Positions 1 through 10,160 of a DNA stretch of 64,000 nucleotides are shown here, piece after piece. The DNA is from Rhizophagus clarus (lineage: Eukaryota > Glomeromycota > Glomeromycetes > Glomerales > Glomeraceae). The stretch covers positions 746,501-810,500 of the forward strand of contig BLAL01000053.1 of the NCBI GenBank assembly GCA_015698045.1, read 5' to 3'. Each line of letters begins with the position of its first letter. Positions within the stretch are counted from its first letter, which is position 1. The notes beneath the pieces were generated by a model that was given only the letters and a program-made list of their open reading frames with translations, was not told the DNA's origin and ran no database searches. The position numbers and the translations under genes were made by a program.

Positions 1-746
1 TGATATTTGTTTTTGAAAATTAGTTTTATATATATATAGCGTCCCGGTATCGTGTGGGTTTTGGCTATGTGTTTGTAAAATAGGTCTGAAATGATGATGG
101 CGTTGCCAGCGTTTCTGCTACCATCATTTATTGGATTGTTAATGATATGGAATTGTGTAGTTTCTTCCATGTCGGAGTGAAGGTTTGGTGTGTGGATGAC
201 ATTTTGTATGGAGAAAGATCGGTGTGCTTTGGATGATTCATGATGTGGAGCTTGCGATTCGTGTGTTTCGCAAATGTGTAGGATATGTATGTTGTTGTTG
301 ATCATTGTATTGAGTATGTCTGGTAATTTATTTTTGAAATTACCCCTAATATTGTGTGTGGCGATACCTATGCATGGTGTGTAGTGTTTGTTATTAGAAA
401 AGGTGATGTATGGGTTAAAAAATTGACCTATATTTTAAAAGTTAGGGTTAAAGAATTGTCTGTCTGTGTCGTTAGTTGGGTTGTTGGTGTCATGATTGTG
501 TAGTACGTTTTGGTCTATTTCGTCATGTTTTCTTTTTTTGTGATTTTTATTGAAGTTATCTCTATTTTTTTGTGTTTTTTGTTTTTGTATTATAAATTTG
601 TTCGTTCTGATGCTAGGAGTTATCGAGGCTCCTAGTCTATTCATTTGGTCGAACAGGGCGATTTCAGTAACGATGTGGGTTAGGCGGTCTGCCTCCAATA
701 TAGTTAGTGAAACGTGAAAGAAGTCCTTCGTTTCCTTCTGGAGTTT
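1..746 (-). pseudogene. LINE ORF2 N-terminus (EEP endonuclease), interrupted and cut by window edge
   Basis: The minus-strand frame is open from about 746 without an ATG, runs through a basic Lys/Asn-rich segment to an in-frame TAA at 437-435, then continues in the same frame to base 1. After the stop it reads into an exonuclease-endonuclease-phosphatase domain: IATHNIRG (metal-binding Asn), ILHICETH (catalytic Glu), GSRNAGNAIIIS and HTIPGRYIYIKL. These match the N-terminal target-nicking endonuclease of LINE ORF2. The words QFFNPNF and QFFNPYI on either side of the stop look like a small internal duplication. The stop suggests this copy is inactive, unless ORF2 starts downstream of it. Confidence 0.7.
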
Positions 747-1350
747 TCATATTGTTGTAGTTATACTCAACTTCCTCGTTATTTTGGTCATAATATTCAG
801 CGTCGTATTCTCTTTCCATCCTGCCAATTTCTGAATGGCCTTGGATAGAATTGTTGTCTTCCATTGGGTATTGAACGGGTGCCGACGTGGTGTTTTGGCC
901 TTCGTATTCAGGTAATGAAACCATTTGTATTTTTCGTTGTCTTTCTGTGGAAATGTTATTATTAGTATTGGGCGTTTCGTTGGGATGTGACATAGTGATA
1001 TCAGTCATTTGGTTTGCACATTCATTTCTGGTAATGTGTGTAGATGAATTGTTTTGGTATAGCGCGATCTCATCCAGTTTTTGGATCATGATGTCCGATT
1101 TGGTGTTAACATGGTTGAGTTGTTCTTTCATGTATAATAGTTCTTTAGTATTGGTCGCAATACTTTCTTTGACTGTCGTAAGTTCTTTCTTGAGTGAGTT
1201 ATTTTCATCGGCTAATACCTTAAGTTGGGTTTTTAAGGTATTAATTTCTTGTTCTAAACGATTAATTTTCATTGTGTTATCTGGTATGTTGGGAATATAG
1301 GGAGTTGGTTGGTTAATTTTTGTTTGTTGCATGTGTTTGTTTTGGTCCAT
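664..1350 (-). CDS. LINE-associated coiled-coil ORF
   Basis: A 228-residue frame starts at an ATG (1350-1348), 45 bp after the ORF1 stop. Residues about 28-95 form a heptad-like coiled coil (for example RLEQEINTLKTQLKVLADEN), followed by an acidic, Asn/Tyr-rich tail ending GGRPPNPHRY. The coding strand has the same A/C-rich bias as ORF1 and ORF2, supporting a single element. No catalytic motif is seen. It probably oligomerises, like the coiled-coil domain that in other LINEs is fused to the nucleic-acid-binding part of ORF1; here the two parts are separate frames. Its 3' end overlaps the opening of the ORF2 frame (664-746) in another phase, so ORF2 may be reached by frameshift or reinitiation (inference). 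Confidence 0.65.
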   Translation of the reverse strand: MDQNKHMQQTKINQPTPYIPNIPDNTMKINRLEQEINTLKTQLKVLADENNSLKKELTTVKESIATNTKELLYMKEQLNHVNTKSDIMIQKLDEIALYQNNSSTHITRNECANQMTDITMSHPNETPNTNNNISTERQRKIQMVSLPEYEGQNTTSAPVQYPMEDNNSIQGHSEIGRMEREYDAEYYDQNNEEVEYNYNNMKTPEGNEGLLSRFTNYIGGRPPNPHRY

Positions 1351-1395
1351 ACGGATGATTCGTTCTCCGTTTTGTGTGGCGATAATTGATTTGAA

Positions 1396-2868
1396 TTAAT
1401 TGTAGATTTGTTGATTGATGGTTGGTTTTTTGTTGTGATTTCTATCGATTGTTAACGCTCTAGGGCGTTGGTTGGGATCTTGCTTGTTCATACAATTTGT
1501 GTATTCATGGGTTGGATCTCCACAAATAGTGCATGAAAGACGTATGTTTTGTGGAAAAACATAAATGATTGTGTTGAAACATTTGATTCGAAAGATTTGA
1601 TCTTTATAATCTTTTTCTTTAACATAGACGTAAGCAGCTTTTTGCAATTGTCTATTGTTTGTAGGTGCGAAGGTGCAGGTTTGTGCATTAATGCGTGTAA
1701 GGATCGGGTGTAAATCTCCTAGTTGTGTATTCATTGGTAGACCTGTTATTTTGTACCCAAATTTGCTTCTTTTATCATGTTCTGGATGAGAATGATCTGC
1801 TGGTAAAATACGACATACCCAGTTTTCTATTTTTAAACTGTAGATCTCTTTAGCGAAGAAATTTTTGACTGGTTCTTCATCTTTAAATACAATATGAATT
1901 TGTTTGTAGATAGGTGGTTGTGGTTTATAGTTTCTTTGATTTGGTCTTTGTTGTTGGGTGGTATTACGTCTCTGTCTGATGATTTCTTTATATGTGAGGA
2001 TTTTGCCATATTGATTTTGGACGATGTTGACAAATACCTCGGTGGGGTATGATTGGGGTATGTCAACAAATTTGATGCTGCGGTTGAATATGTTTGTTAA
2101 TTCTTGTTTGATGATATTAGAGGTGTTTTCTTCGTTAAAGTCATGGAACGTGACTCTTAATGCGCCGATGTTAACGCCATCTAATACGCTTTTGTCGACA
2201 TCACTCGTAAAGGTTAGGACTATTATGGAGATTTTGCATATGGTGTCGATAGAACATCCTTTAAAACTTTCTTTGTTGGCGAAGTGTGAACGTACTTTGT
2301 TAAGTACCTCGTGTGGTTTATCATTATTGGGAAAATGATTGAGAGGACAAAATAATCTAAAAATTTGTTCCCCTTTAAAATTAGACAAATCAAGTTGTTC
2401 GTGCATAAGTGTGTCCTGATTGGTGTCTGTAATTTTATTCTTTCCTTTGTTAGATAAACCGGTTTTTGGATTAGCCCCTGATTGATCTTCATTGGGCGCA
2501 GTAACGAGAGGGTTTCCGTCTTTCTTGGGAGCATGAAGTGACTCGTTCAAGGAAACTAAGACTGGAGTTTTTAATGTTGTTGTCTCGTTTGTATTTGTTT
2601 GAGTGTCTGGGGGACTGGTATTTTCAGTCATGAGTACATCATTATTGCTTCCTTCTGTTGTTCTGACTCTTTTGTTCGGGGTTTCTTGTCTATTTGTATC
2701 GTTCTTAGTTGTAGATGTTGTAGAAACGGAAGTGTCGTCTTCTTGCGGGTTATTATTAACCTGAGTTGCGTTATTGGCACTTTTAATCATTTCTTGGTTG
2801 TTGTTGTTGATGTTTGAAGAGCTTCTTTTTGTGTTTCTAACCGAACTTCTAGTGGAACGGGTAGACAT
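1396..2868 (-). CDS. LINE ORF1 protein with CCHC zinc knuckle
   Basis: A 490-residue frame starts at an ATG (2868-2866). The first 150 or so residues are low-complexity, rich in Asn, Thr and Ser, and open with a Ser/Arg-rich stretch. The middle is folded-looking, with a Gln/Arg/Asn-rich linker before a segment starting KQIHIVFKDEE, compatible with an RNA-binding fold though I cannot prove one. Near residues 446-459 lies CTICGDPTHEYTNC, a C-x2-C-x4-H-x4-C zinc knuckle typical of nucleic-acid-binding gag-like LINE ORF1 proteins. The last 30 residues are basic. It probably coats the element RNA. The frame is uninterrupted, so this part looks intact. It lies 45 bp upstream of the coiled-coil ORF. 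Confidence 0.8.
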   Translation of the reverse strand: MSTRSTRSSVRNTKRSSSNINNNNQEMIKSANNATQVNNNPQEDDTSVSTTSTTKNDTNRQETPNKRVRTTEGSNNDVLMTENTSPPDTQTNTNETTTLKTPVLVSLNESLHAPKKDGNPLVTAPNEDQSGANPKTGLSNKGKNKITDTNQDTLMHEQLDLSNFKGEQIFRLFCPLNHFPNNDKPHEVLNKVRSHFANKESFKGCSIDTICKISIIVLTFTSDVDKSVLDGVNIGALRVTFHDFNEENTSNIIKQELTNIFNRSIKFVDIPQSYPTEVFVNIVQNQYGKILTYKEIIRQRRNTTQQQRPNQRNYKPQPPIYKQIHIVFKDEEPVKNFFAKEIYSLKIENWVCRILPADHSHPEHDKRSKFGYKITGLPMNTQLGDLHPILTRINAQTCTFAPTNNRQLQKAAYVYVKEKDYKDQIFRIKCFNTIIYVFPQNIRLSCTICGDPTHEYTNCMNKQDPNQRPRALTIDRNHNKKPTINQQIYN

Positions 2869-3060
2869 ATTGAATTTTATAGAAGAAAGTTTTACTCTGA
2901 TATTTTTGTATGCTTTTGTATATATGTTTCTCCTGTAATTTCGATTGTACGATTCAAAAATGTAAAGAAAAATAGGTGTTTGCTTGTGAAATAAAATGTT
3001 TTCTATGTACTATTCTTCTCTGAAAATTTTGGACGTGTGATCGACAATCTACTATGCAAA

Positions 3061-4261
3061 ATTATTTTTGTCACCTCAAAAAATGTCACTTTTTCAAATT
3101 TTAATAAAGAAAAACATTGTTATATACTGTATGAAAAGCTTATCACGTGACTACAAATGTAATTTTATTGATGCATTGAAAATTATTATATTATTAATAA
3201 TCCTTTATTTGCAACTAATTATGTAAAGTAAAAAAAAAAATCGATTATCATTAATTGCTTCTAGTTCTCCTCAAGTCTTTTGGTAAAGTTGAATACCGAA
3301 CTTTACAATGAATTTCTGCATTTTTATGGCCAGAAAAGATTACTATGTAAAGCTTACTTTTTATAAGGCTCTAATTTTGGTGGAGTATGTTGGTTCAGTT
3401 AGGTCAACAGACATTTTTGTCTTAAAAACTCGGATCAAGGAAATTTATGACCTGACCCACGATTTATATAAACCGTTCCCAGGCCATAGATTTGCGTTGA
3501 CATGTAATATTTGAACAAATAAATTTGTTTTGATTCTTTTGATTCCAAATAATATAAGGATAAAATAACCGATGTATAATTGACGTTTTATTATTAAATC
3601 ATTTAATAGATGCTTAATAATGAAACAGTAACTTTTTTGGTTATCATTTTTCGAAATTTGCAAGATCGTCAAATTAAATGTACAGTACTAAAATAATTTT
3701 TAAAAAATTGGAAAATGTCAATATTTTATTATTTTTAGTCAAACGATACGTTATTAGATTGTTATTAGTTGGAAACATGAATTAACAATCAATTGTTTAA
3801 GTCTAATAAAAATGCATGAGAAAATCGAATTTGTGAAGCTCGTTTCGGACCCAACAGTTTTGTCAATAGTTTTTATTAAATTTATAATAAGTTTAATTTA
3901 TTTATCAAAAGTTTTCCGTTCCGTGAGTTAGATTTACAAATAGAGTTTGTTATTGCTACCAGCAATAAAGGAATTTTTTCGCTAAAATTTTCATTCACAA
4001 ATATTGGTAACGAAATTATATCAAATTCGAAAACGCACGAAGAAACTGAGTAAGCTTATAATATAAGCTTCAATTATACTTAATTCGTGATCCGTCTCCG
4101 AAGTTCAAACCAGTGAAAACTAATATACATTTCAGGGAACTATTTTGCAAATTAATTAACCCTTAAATGACTTTTGAGTCAAATTACCCAGAACTTTTTA
4201 CAGAATAATATTCGAAGTATATTAAGCGTCACCATATATTAGTTTTCAAGTTTGATCAACA
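3061..4261. other. Intergenic, no gene recognised
   Basis: AT-rich DNA with scattered stops in all frames. A 68-codon frame at 3308-3514 has no recognisable motif and no promoter context. The block from about 3250 to 3530 is less AT-rich than its surroundings and could be an old repeat fragment, but no terminal repeats were found. Confidence 0.5.
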
Positions 4262-4263
4262 TA

Positions 4264-5177
4264 TGGGCGTGCGTCAGTTAAAAGGGGAAATCGCCTTTTT
4301 CATTATTTTGAGAAAAATGAAAAAAACTTATTTGCAAGAAAAAACGTTTCGTTCTTTCATGCGTCAGTTTATTTTATTTTTATTTTTATTTTTATATGCG
4401 AACAAACAATTAGAACAGAAAAAATATCGAAAATCTAATACAAATTGATAAACCATACTAAATCCATAACTAACTATCACCGATTCTAAACGAACCCGCT
4501 TTGTCCGCCTTAGTACCAGAAGTAGGCAAAAAACCTACTTACCGAGTCCAAGGAGGACTGAAATTAAGAACCCCAAAAAAAAGGAAAGGAAACAGATGAA
4601 TTAAAATTACAAAAAGAAAAAAGAAAAAAATCTATATTAAAATTAGATGTCGTATCAACGACATGATGGAACCATGGTCCATGGTGGCGAAAGTTACTTG
4701 ATGTCGCGTATATAAAGGCGACACTATGATCTTGTAAGCTTCGGAAGGAGGCAGTTTGATAAAATTGTAGGTCGTTAGTGAAACATCGATGGTAAGGTTG
4801 TTGGCGATGTGTATGTCCATCATTGCTAAATAGCATGTCAGATTCCTGGTTCGTTCGTGATTGCCGCTGTTTACGTCGATATTGTTTGTAGGATTTTTCA
4901 TGCGTCAGTTAAAAGGAGGGAGAATTGATAGCTAAACTTTGATCCGAGTCATGTGACCAATACCTTCATCTCCTTGTCGTACAATTTCCAAATATGTCAA
5001 TGATCGGCAAATAATCAAATGATATAGCTTTTTTATAATATTTCGACAATTTATTATGCTTACCGGCATACAATATTAAGTGAAAATGGTGCACATCAAT
5101 TATTTATATAGTATAAGCCAAAAATCTCAAATTTGGTTCTGGGGTAGATTTCCCCCTTTTTAACTGACGCACGCCCA
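4264..5177. mobile_element. Non-autonomous TIR DNA element (possible nested pair)
   Basis: The ends are inverted copies of TGGGCGTGCGTCAGTTAAAA followed by G-rich sequence (left about 4264-4295, right about 5144-5177), each flanked by TA, the target preference of Tc1/mariner-type elements. Internal copies of GCGTCAGTTAAAA occur in the left-end orientation at about 4903, with a partial copy at about 4361, so one shorter element (about 4901-5177) may be nested or derived. No transposase frame is visible; the longest frames inside (4564-4836 and 4632-4901, minus) have no recognisable domain. A TA duplication is weak evidence alone; the terminal repeats carry the call. Confidence 0.7.
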
Positions 5178-5937
5178 TATACCTACCATTCATTGGTTCA
5201 GCGAATTAATAAATAATACATATCTGATATCTTACTATTTAAGCGCATTTTGATGTAATTGCTTTAATATCTTTTCGCTACTTATAAAGAATTAGTTTCA
5301 AAATATGATATTGACATATTTTTTGCAATAATTTTAAACGCTTGAACGTTTAAATTTCTTTAATTTGGTATTTCTTTTATTTATTTATACACATCTTTCA
5401 GTGACCTGCTAATTAAATAACAGCCCACACGTCAAGTTAATAAATGGTTTAAGTTTAACTTAATTCAGACTAGTATATGAGAAAATTAATAACCGTAACA
5501 TTTAACGTAAGCATTTGAATATTAACTATTTAAAGAGTTATGTTGATATATCATTTTATAATTAGGTACCAAATAAAAATGGAAATATATGATTTATATT
5601 TATGAGCAAAAGATTGCTTACTCGAGACTAGTTTCATCCATTTTTGTTCCAGTTTTCAAATATAACTGCGTGCATCATTTTGAAAACGCATAATAAATGG
5701 CGCAGTAAAAATATTATACTTTTCAACACAGAACCTATAATTCACGGTTAGTTCTAAATTTGTAATATTATTATATTCGTGATTCTAATTCGTTACTGGT
5801 ATATAATATTATAATTATATAGTATAATAATTATAAAGTGCTAGGCATTCGTGAATTAATTTTAGCATTTCGAATTTATTTCTATAATATAATACTAATA
5901 TGATCGATATTTTTCCTTAGACAGTGATCGTGTTAAT

Positions 5938-5938
5938 A

Positions 5939-5982
<44 letters not shown>
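5938..5982. repeat. (TAA)n microsatellite
   Basis: An uninterrupted run of about 15 TAA/ATA triplets. Confidence 0.95.
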
Positions 5983-5983
<1 letters not shown>

Positions 5984-6127
5984 TTTTAATTACTTGACAA
6001 ATATGAAATGTGGCGCAGATTTTTTTTTTCAAAGATGCAATCGGCAATCCCATAGACAGATACTGTAACTTTTTTTTTTAAAATAATAATAATAATTTTT
6101 AATTACTTGACAAATATGAAATATGGC
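5975..6127. repeat. Short direct duplication with AAT-rich lead
   Basis: The string ATTTTTAATTACTTGACAAA, continuing into TATGAAAT, occurs twice about 115 bp apart (from about 5980 and 6093), each copy preceded by AAT repeats. The spacer is bounded by poly-T tracts. It looks like replication slippage or a local duplication seeded by the microsatellite. Confidence 0.85.
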
Positions 6128-6354
6128 TAAGCAAGTATTCGTTACAATGATTTTATCTTCTTTTCAATTGTTCTTTAGATATTATAGTATATTAATTAAT
6201 TGAATGTTTCATGCATAAAATTAATTATTAAAATATAGCAATGATATGCAATTCTTGAATGACATATTCGTAAAAATAATAATACAAAATTAGATTTTTG
6301 TACAAAATTTCTGAAACAAAATGACTGCGACATTTCATTATTTATTCATATATG

Positions 6355-6488
6355 CAGTGATGTGCATTTTATGCTTCCAATGAAATAAAATTCGATTGGA
6401 AGCTTCCAATCCAAATGAATTTATTAAGGAATTATGCTTCCAAACCTTCCAAAAGTGCTTCCAAGAGTGCTCCAAGTGCACATCACTG
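6355..6488. mobile_element. hAT-type MITE with perfect 8-bp target duplication
   Basis: The 134-bp element has termini CAGTGATGTGCA and TGCACATCACTG, perfect inverted repeats with the CAGTG start common in hAT elements. It is flanked by the exact 8-bp duplication CATATATG (6347-6354 and 6489-6496). Inside, the motif GCTTCCAA or close variants recurs in both orientations, as expected of subterminal transposase-binding sites. It sits in the upstream DNA of secreted-protein gene 1. No coding capacity. Confidence 0.93.
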
Positions 6489-7779
6489 CATATATGGTTA
6501 GAAGGATCGATCATCAGCAAAATATTTAAACCTGTTTTGACCGATTATAACCGATTATACTATCATTAATTTAAAATCTTGTCTGCATAGATATCGTACA
6601 TAAATGGAAATAAACTATTTACTCGTTATCTGTTATAGTCATTATATTTCCGCAAATTAATCGGTTAATATTACTTATACATTAAGCACGTAACCACGAT
6701 TTTATATCCTAGCAATAATAAAAGACGAAAAAAATGCTTGAATGGTTTAAAATCAGCAATTACATAAAAAAAAAAAAGGATTATGGATGGTCTGGAATCT
6801 TCTCTGCGCATTATCGATCAAATACATTTGTAGTTTGTACAATATAACAGATTTTTTAGTAAGTTTGTTTGGTGATCATAATTTCTTGCATAATAAAGTC
6901 ATTTATTAGGTAACGTTATATCATAAGCGGAATTATGACGCCGTAGATAAAATCCAATAAATAGGGAATAAAGAAAGTTATATTTAGAATATTTAAATCT
7001 CATAGTTTTAACGTTGACACAAAAAAAAAAAAAATATTCGTGTGAAAAAAAAAAAGAACCAACAATTCAGTTCAAAATGATTACTTAATTAATATTACTT
7101 TATTGAGTTAATAGACCGAGCATCAGATGATAAAGCGACTAATATAAGAATTATTAATTTATTACGCCAAACATTTGTATTACAAATAAATTAACCTCAT
7201 TCGAAAAATTCTCTCAATATCTGTCTGTTGTTATACATTTTTATAAACACGTTTTTGAATTTACTCCTAATTAATCGAATTATGGTAACCGCGCGTTTAT
7301 AAAATTAACTACGTAATTAACCAAATTTAAAATACAATCAAAAGTAATATAAATCGCATTTGCTACTTCAATATATTAGTTATCATATTAATTAAGAACA
7401 TACACAAGAATATACTTGTGCCTGAATTATCAAGTAATTCGCTAAAAGGAACAAAACGATAAGATTGTTTGTTACCTACGTTCGTTTTAATGTATTGTAA
7501 CGTTGTAAAATCATTCGAACTTACGAATCAGGAATTCCTTTGTGAAAGCCTTTTCTTTGTAATTTCATAAATTTGCAAATTTAGATTTAACATATTATTG
7601 CCACCGGATTACACACAAAAAAAACTCCGTTATTACGCATACCAATTCGAGATTGTGTAAATATTTTCATTATACAAATATTTTCTTTAAAAACATTCTT
7701 GCGAAATTTTTTTATTGATGTATTTTTTTGGTTTAATAACTTGTACACAAACTTTGTCTAGCTCATTCAGTTCATCGCT

Positions 7780-7787
7780 TATAAATA
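7780..7787 (+). promoter_or_regulatory. TATA box of secreted-protein gene 1
   Basis: TATAAATA, 134 bp before the start codon, within a stretch conserved at all four genes: ATAAATACGAG, GAATTC-like sequence, then CTAACTCCAT. The conservation between otherwise diverged copies supports a core promoter with a leader of about 100 nt. Confidence 0.75.
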
Positions 7788-7913
7788 CGAGTATTGAATT
7801 CCCTTCCCAACCTAACTCCATCTTTCACAATCAAAAAAAAATAAAAAAAAAGACAAAAATTGAAAATCAAACCTCTTTTAACATTTCAACATTCCAATTA
7901 TACCAATATCATC

Positions 7914-8267
7914 ATGAAAAATCTTATCTTAATGCTTATTCTCGCGGTCGTAGCCTTCAGTACAATTGCTTCTGCTACACCAACTAATTGGAGAAGAGGC
8001 GGTGGATATAAACTAGCAACAATCCCCAAGGGAAACCCATCTTTAGTATCTTTGACGAAAAGACAGGATCAATGTGATGTCGGATATGTTTCATGTGGTC
8101 CCGTCGGATGTTGTCCTGATTATTCGACTTGTTTACCTGATACTTACCAATGCGACATTCCATGCACCGCCAGTGATATACCTTGTGGTGATAATAGCTG
8201 CTGTTTCTCAACCGAAGTTTGCACATCCGATCCTGCTACCGGTATACCCTTGTGTAGTCCTGCATAA
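7914..8267 (+). CDS. Small secreted cysteine-rich protein 1 (double knottin-like)
   Basis: A 117-residue protein without introns. I start it at the ATG at 7914, not the in-frame upstream codon at 7860, because MKNLIL is the start shared by all four copies. Residues 1-21 are a signal peptide ending ASA. Residues 22-50 are a propeptide containing RR (27-28) and ending SLTKR, a Kex2-type dibasic site. The mature part (51-117) has 12 cysteines in two six-cysteine halves: C-x6-C-x4-CC-x5-C-x6-C, the linker DIP, then C-x6-C-x4-CC-x5-C-x10-C. That spacing is typical of knottin-like disulfide-rich peptides. Function is unknown; in a plant-associated fungus an apoplastic or effector role is possible (inference). 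Closest paralogue is the gene at 12727. Confidence 0.9.
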   Translation: MKNLILMLILAVVAFSTIASATPTNWRRGGGYKLATIPKGNPSLVSLTKRQDQCDVGYVSCGPVGCCPDYSTCLPDTYQCDIPCTASDIPCGDNSCCFSTEVCTSDPATGIPLCSPA

Positions 8268-8817
8268 GTTTATCATTTATCAAATTATTTATTTTTGTTA
8301 TTATTCTTATCTAATCATCTTGAGTAGTTTTATTAAATTAGAATTTTAGTCTAAGCATCTGTAGTTTAAATCTTGATGTTTCAATTGTAATATGTACATG
8401 TTGTTTAAAATAAATATACTCTGTTTATTCTTATTATTTATCAGTTAAAATACTTTTACAAATGCATACTTGTGTACCTACGAATTAAAGTCCAAATAAT
8501 ATGGTGATAAATAATGATGTGTAAATCTTTTAACTTTTCTATCAGGTTGATCAGTCAGGTCATCAAATTCATGACCTGATACCGGGTTGGATCATCGGTT
8601 TGATCCGATTCGATTGACCCGTAGACCCAAAGCAGAGCTACAACTGAAAAAACAGCTCCAGTGGAAAATCAGAAAAAAATTTTTTTTAAAGAATCATTTA
8701 ATACTAACGTTTGTTTTATTTCTTTCTCTTTTTTTAGGCAGTCAGTTCTATGTTAGTTATCGATTTATTTTTAAAAAAAAATATCTTTTTAATGAAACTT
8801 GTACGTAAGATAAAATT

Positions 8818-8819
<2 letters not shown>

Positions 8820-8850
<31 letters not shown>
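8820..8850. repeat. Poly-T tract
   Basis: 31 consecutive T residues. Confidence 0.95.
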
Positions 8851-8855
<5 letters not shown>

Positions 8856-10090
8856 TATTAACACTTCGTTACTTTCTTTTTTTATGCGGTCAGTACTTTA
8901 GACCTCCGGAAGTGGATATATATTTTTTTTTTTTTTAAAAAAAAAAATTGATTTAAGTAAAGTTGGAGGAGTATTAATAAAATTCGGCAAGTAAATAAAA
9001 AAAATTTGTCAGTTTTTTTTTTATTCTAGCGAATATCATTAATTGTTTGCTTTTCTCTTTTTTTTTGGGTATTTTTCGGGAGGGTGTTGAAATTAATATT
9101 ATAAAATTTATAAAAAAACGCGTTCATTATAAATAAAATAGGTTACAGCCTAATAACAATAATTCACACTTAAGCTCTTTTTAAAAAATTATTGAACTTA
9201 TTTATTATTTAATAACAATATATTTAAAAAAATAAAAAGAATGGAAGAAAAAGAAAGTTCGCGGAAGAAAATGAAGTTGATCACGTCACAAGATCCTGTA
9301 TAAGTCATGTGATACGTATAAATAACATAAGATGGAGATTTCACTTTACGTTACGTACCTTATATTATTATAGTAAGCACGTAAATCAAACATGTAATCT
9401 TATTATACATTACGTTACTCACTTAGCCAATTTACGTCACTCACTTTACTCTTGTAATGCAGTTTGTGCCGCAGTTCGTGGCGCAGTTTGTTGCTCTGCA
9501 TTGCCTTTTCTCTTTCGCATTCACATGGCTTGTTCATACCCTCACCTCTGAATTTTATCCGCATCTTTTACACGGAGGAATCATTATTATTCAACTTCTT
9601 ACTTAATATCCTTCCTATATATTATTTTTCTTTCACGCCAAAGCTTTGAAACCAGTTTGTATTGCCGCGAATGCTTATCAACGATTTAAGATATATATTG
9701 TCGCACAATCATACCCTTGTCTTAATACAAATGCATGTTTTCCGCAATATTCTTTAGTCCCTTTACTAGCCAATGGCATGACATATTTGACAGTCTTTGT
9801 TATAGTATATTAGCCTCATATATTGGAACACAATTTCAATTACGCACTATTGTCTCGTTGCTCAGATCATGTGATACTCTGAACAAATGTACAGGGTACA
9901 TGTGGCCTCTTGATCGTTTAGCGGAGCCACGAAGTAAAGATCGTATAATGATTATAACGAATAAGGCACAATATGCACAATATGTTTCAGTCAAAAACCA
10001 TCTAGCCGAGAAAATAACACATTCTTGTAGATCACCGGTATTTCATATATTTAATGCACTTTTTTTCAAAGACATTCTATTGACTTCATG

Positions 10091-10160
10091 AAGTGACGCG
10101 CGTCAAGTATCAATTTACATTTGACGCAAATCGTCACTTGACGCACAACATATATATACA
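10091..10160. repeat. TGACGCAC-motif block, copy 1
   Basis: AAGTGACGCGCGTCA, TTGACGCAAATCG and CACTTGACGCACAA followed by an AT alternation. The same ordered motifs recur at 11033-11092 in the same orientation. The block is also partly self-complementary (AAGTGACG against CGTCACTT). Confidence 0.8.

Larger units (their letters stand above)
1..3060 (-). mobile_element. LINE (non-LTR retrotransposon), 5' portion, truncated by window edge
   Basis: Three minus-strand reading frames lie in the order expected of a LINE: a zinc-knuckle ORF1 (1396-2868), a coiled-coil ORF (664-1350) and the N-terminus of an endonuclease-type ORF2 (1-746). The reverse transcriptase would lie left of the window. About 190 bp upstream of ORF1 (2869 to about 3060) is AT-rich DNA taken here as 5' UTR; its outer limit is a guess because no target-site duplication can be paired without the 3' end. 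The apurinic-type endonuclease separates it from LTR elements. Local base use differs from flanking DNA: the coding strand is A- and C-rich and T-poor. Confidence 0.8.
5400..8450 (+). repeat. Tandem duplication unit A (upstream DNA plus secreted-protein gene 1)
   Basis: The DNA upstream of the four small secreted-protein genes is itself repeated. Recognisable blocks include a segment around 5450-5640 (similar to 23330-23540), a segment around 6485 (ATATGGTTAG, seen again near 16832, 21207 and 24267), the block CGGAATTATGACGCC at 6928, and about 350 bp before the TATA box. The unit ends with the gene at 7914-8267 and its 3' flank. Limits are approximate because the copies are well diverged. 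Confidence 0.65.

Noticed and set aside
887-1300. 137-codon plus-strand frame opposite the coiled-coil ORF
   Set aside because: It is the complement of the LINE coiled-coil ORF; the Leu/Ser/Val-rich translation is what an Asn/Glu/Lys-rich heptad sequence gives on the other strand.
2024-2338. 104-codon plus-strand frame inside LINE ORF1
   Set aside because: Shadow of the intact 490-residue minus-strand ORF1; no domain.
9735-10091. 118-codon ATG frame in a GC-richer patch
   Set aside because: No recognisable motif, paralogue or conserved promoter. It remains possible but unsupported, so it is only mentioned in the intergenic entry.
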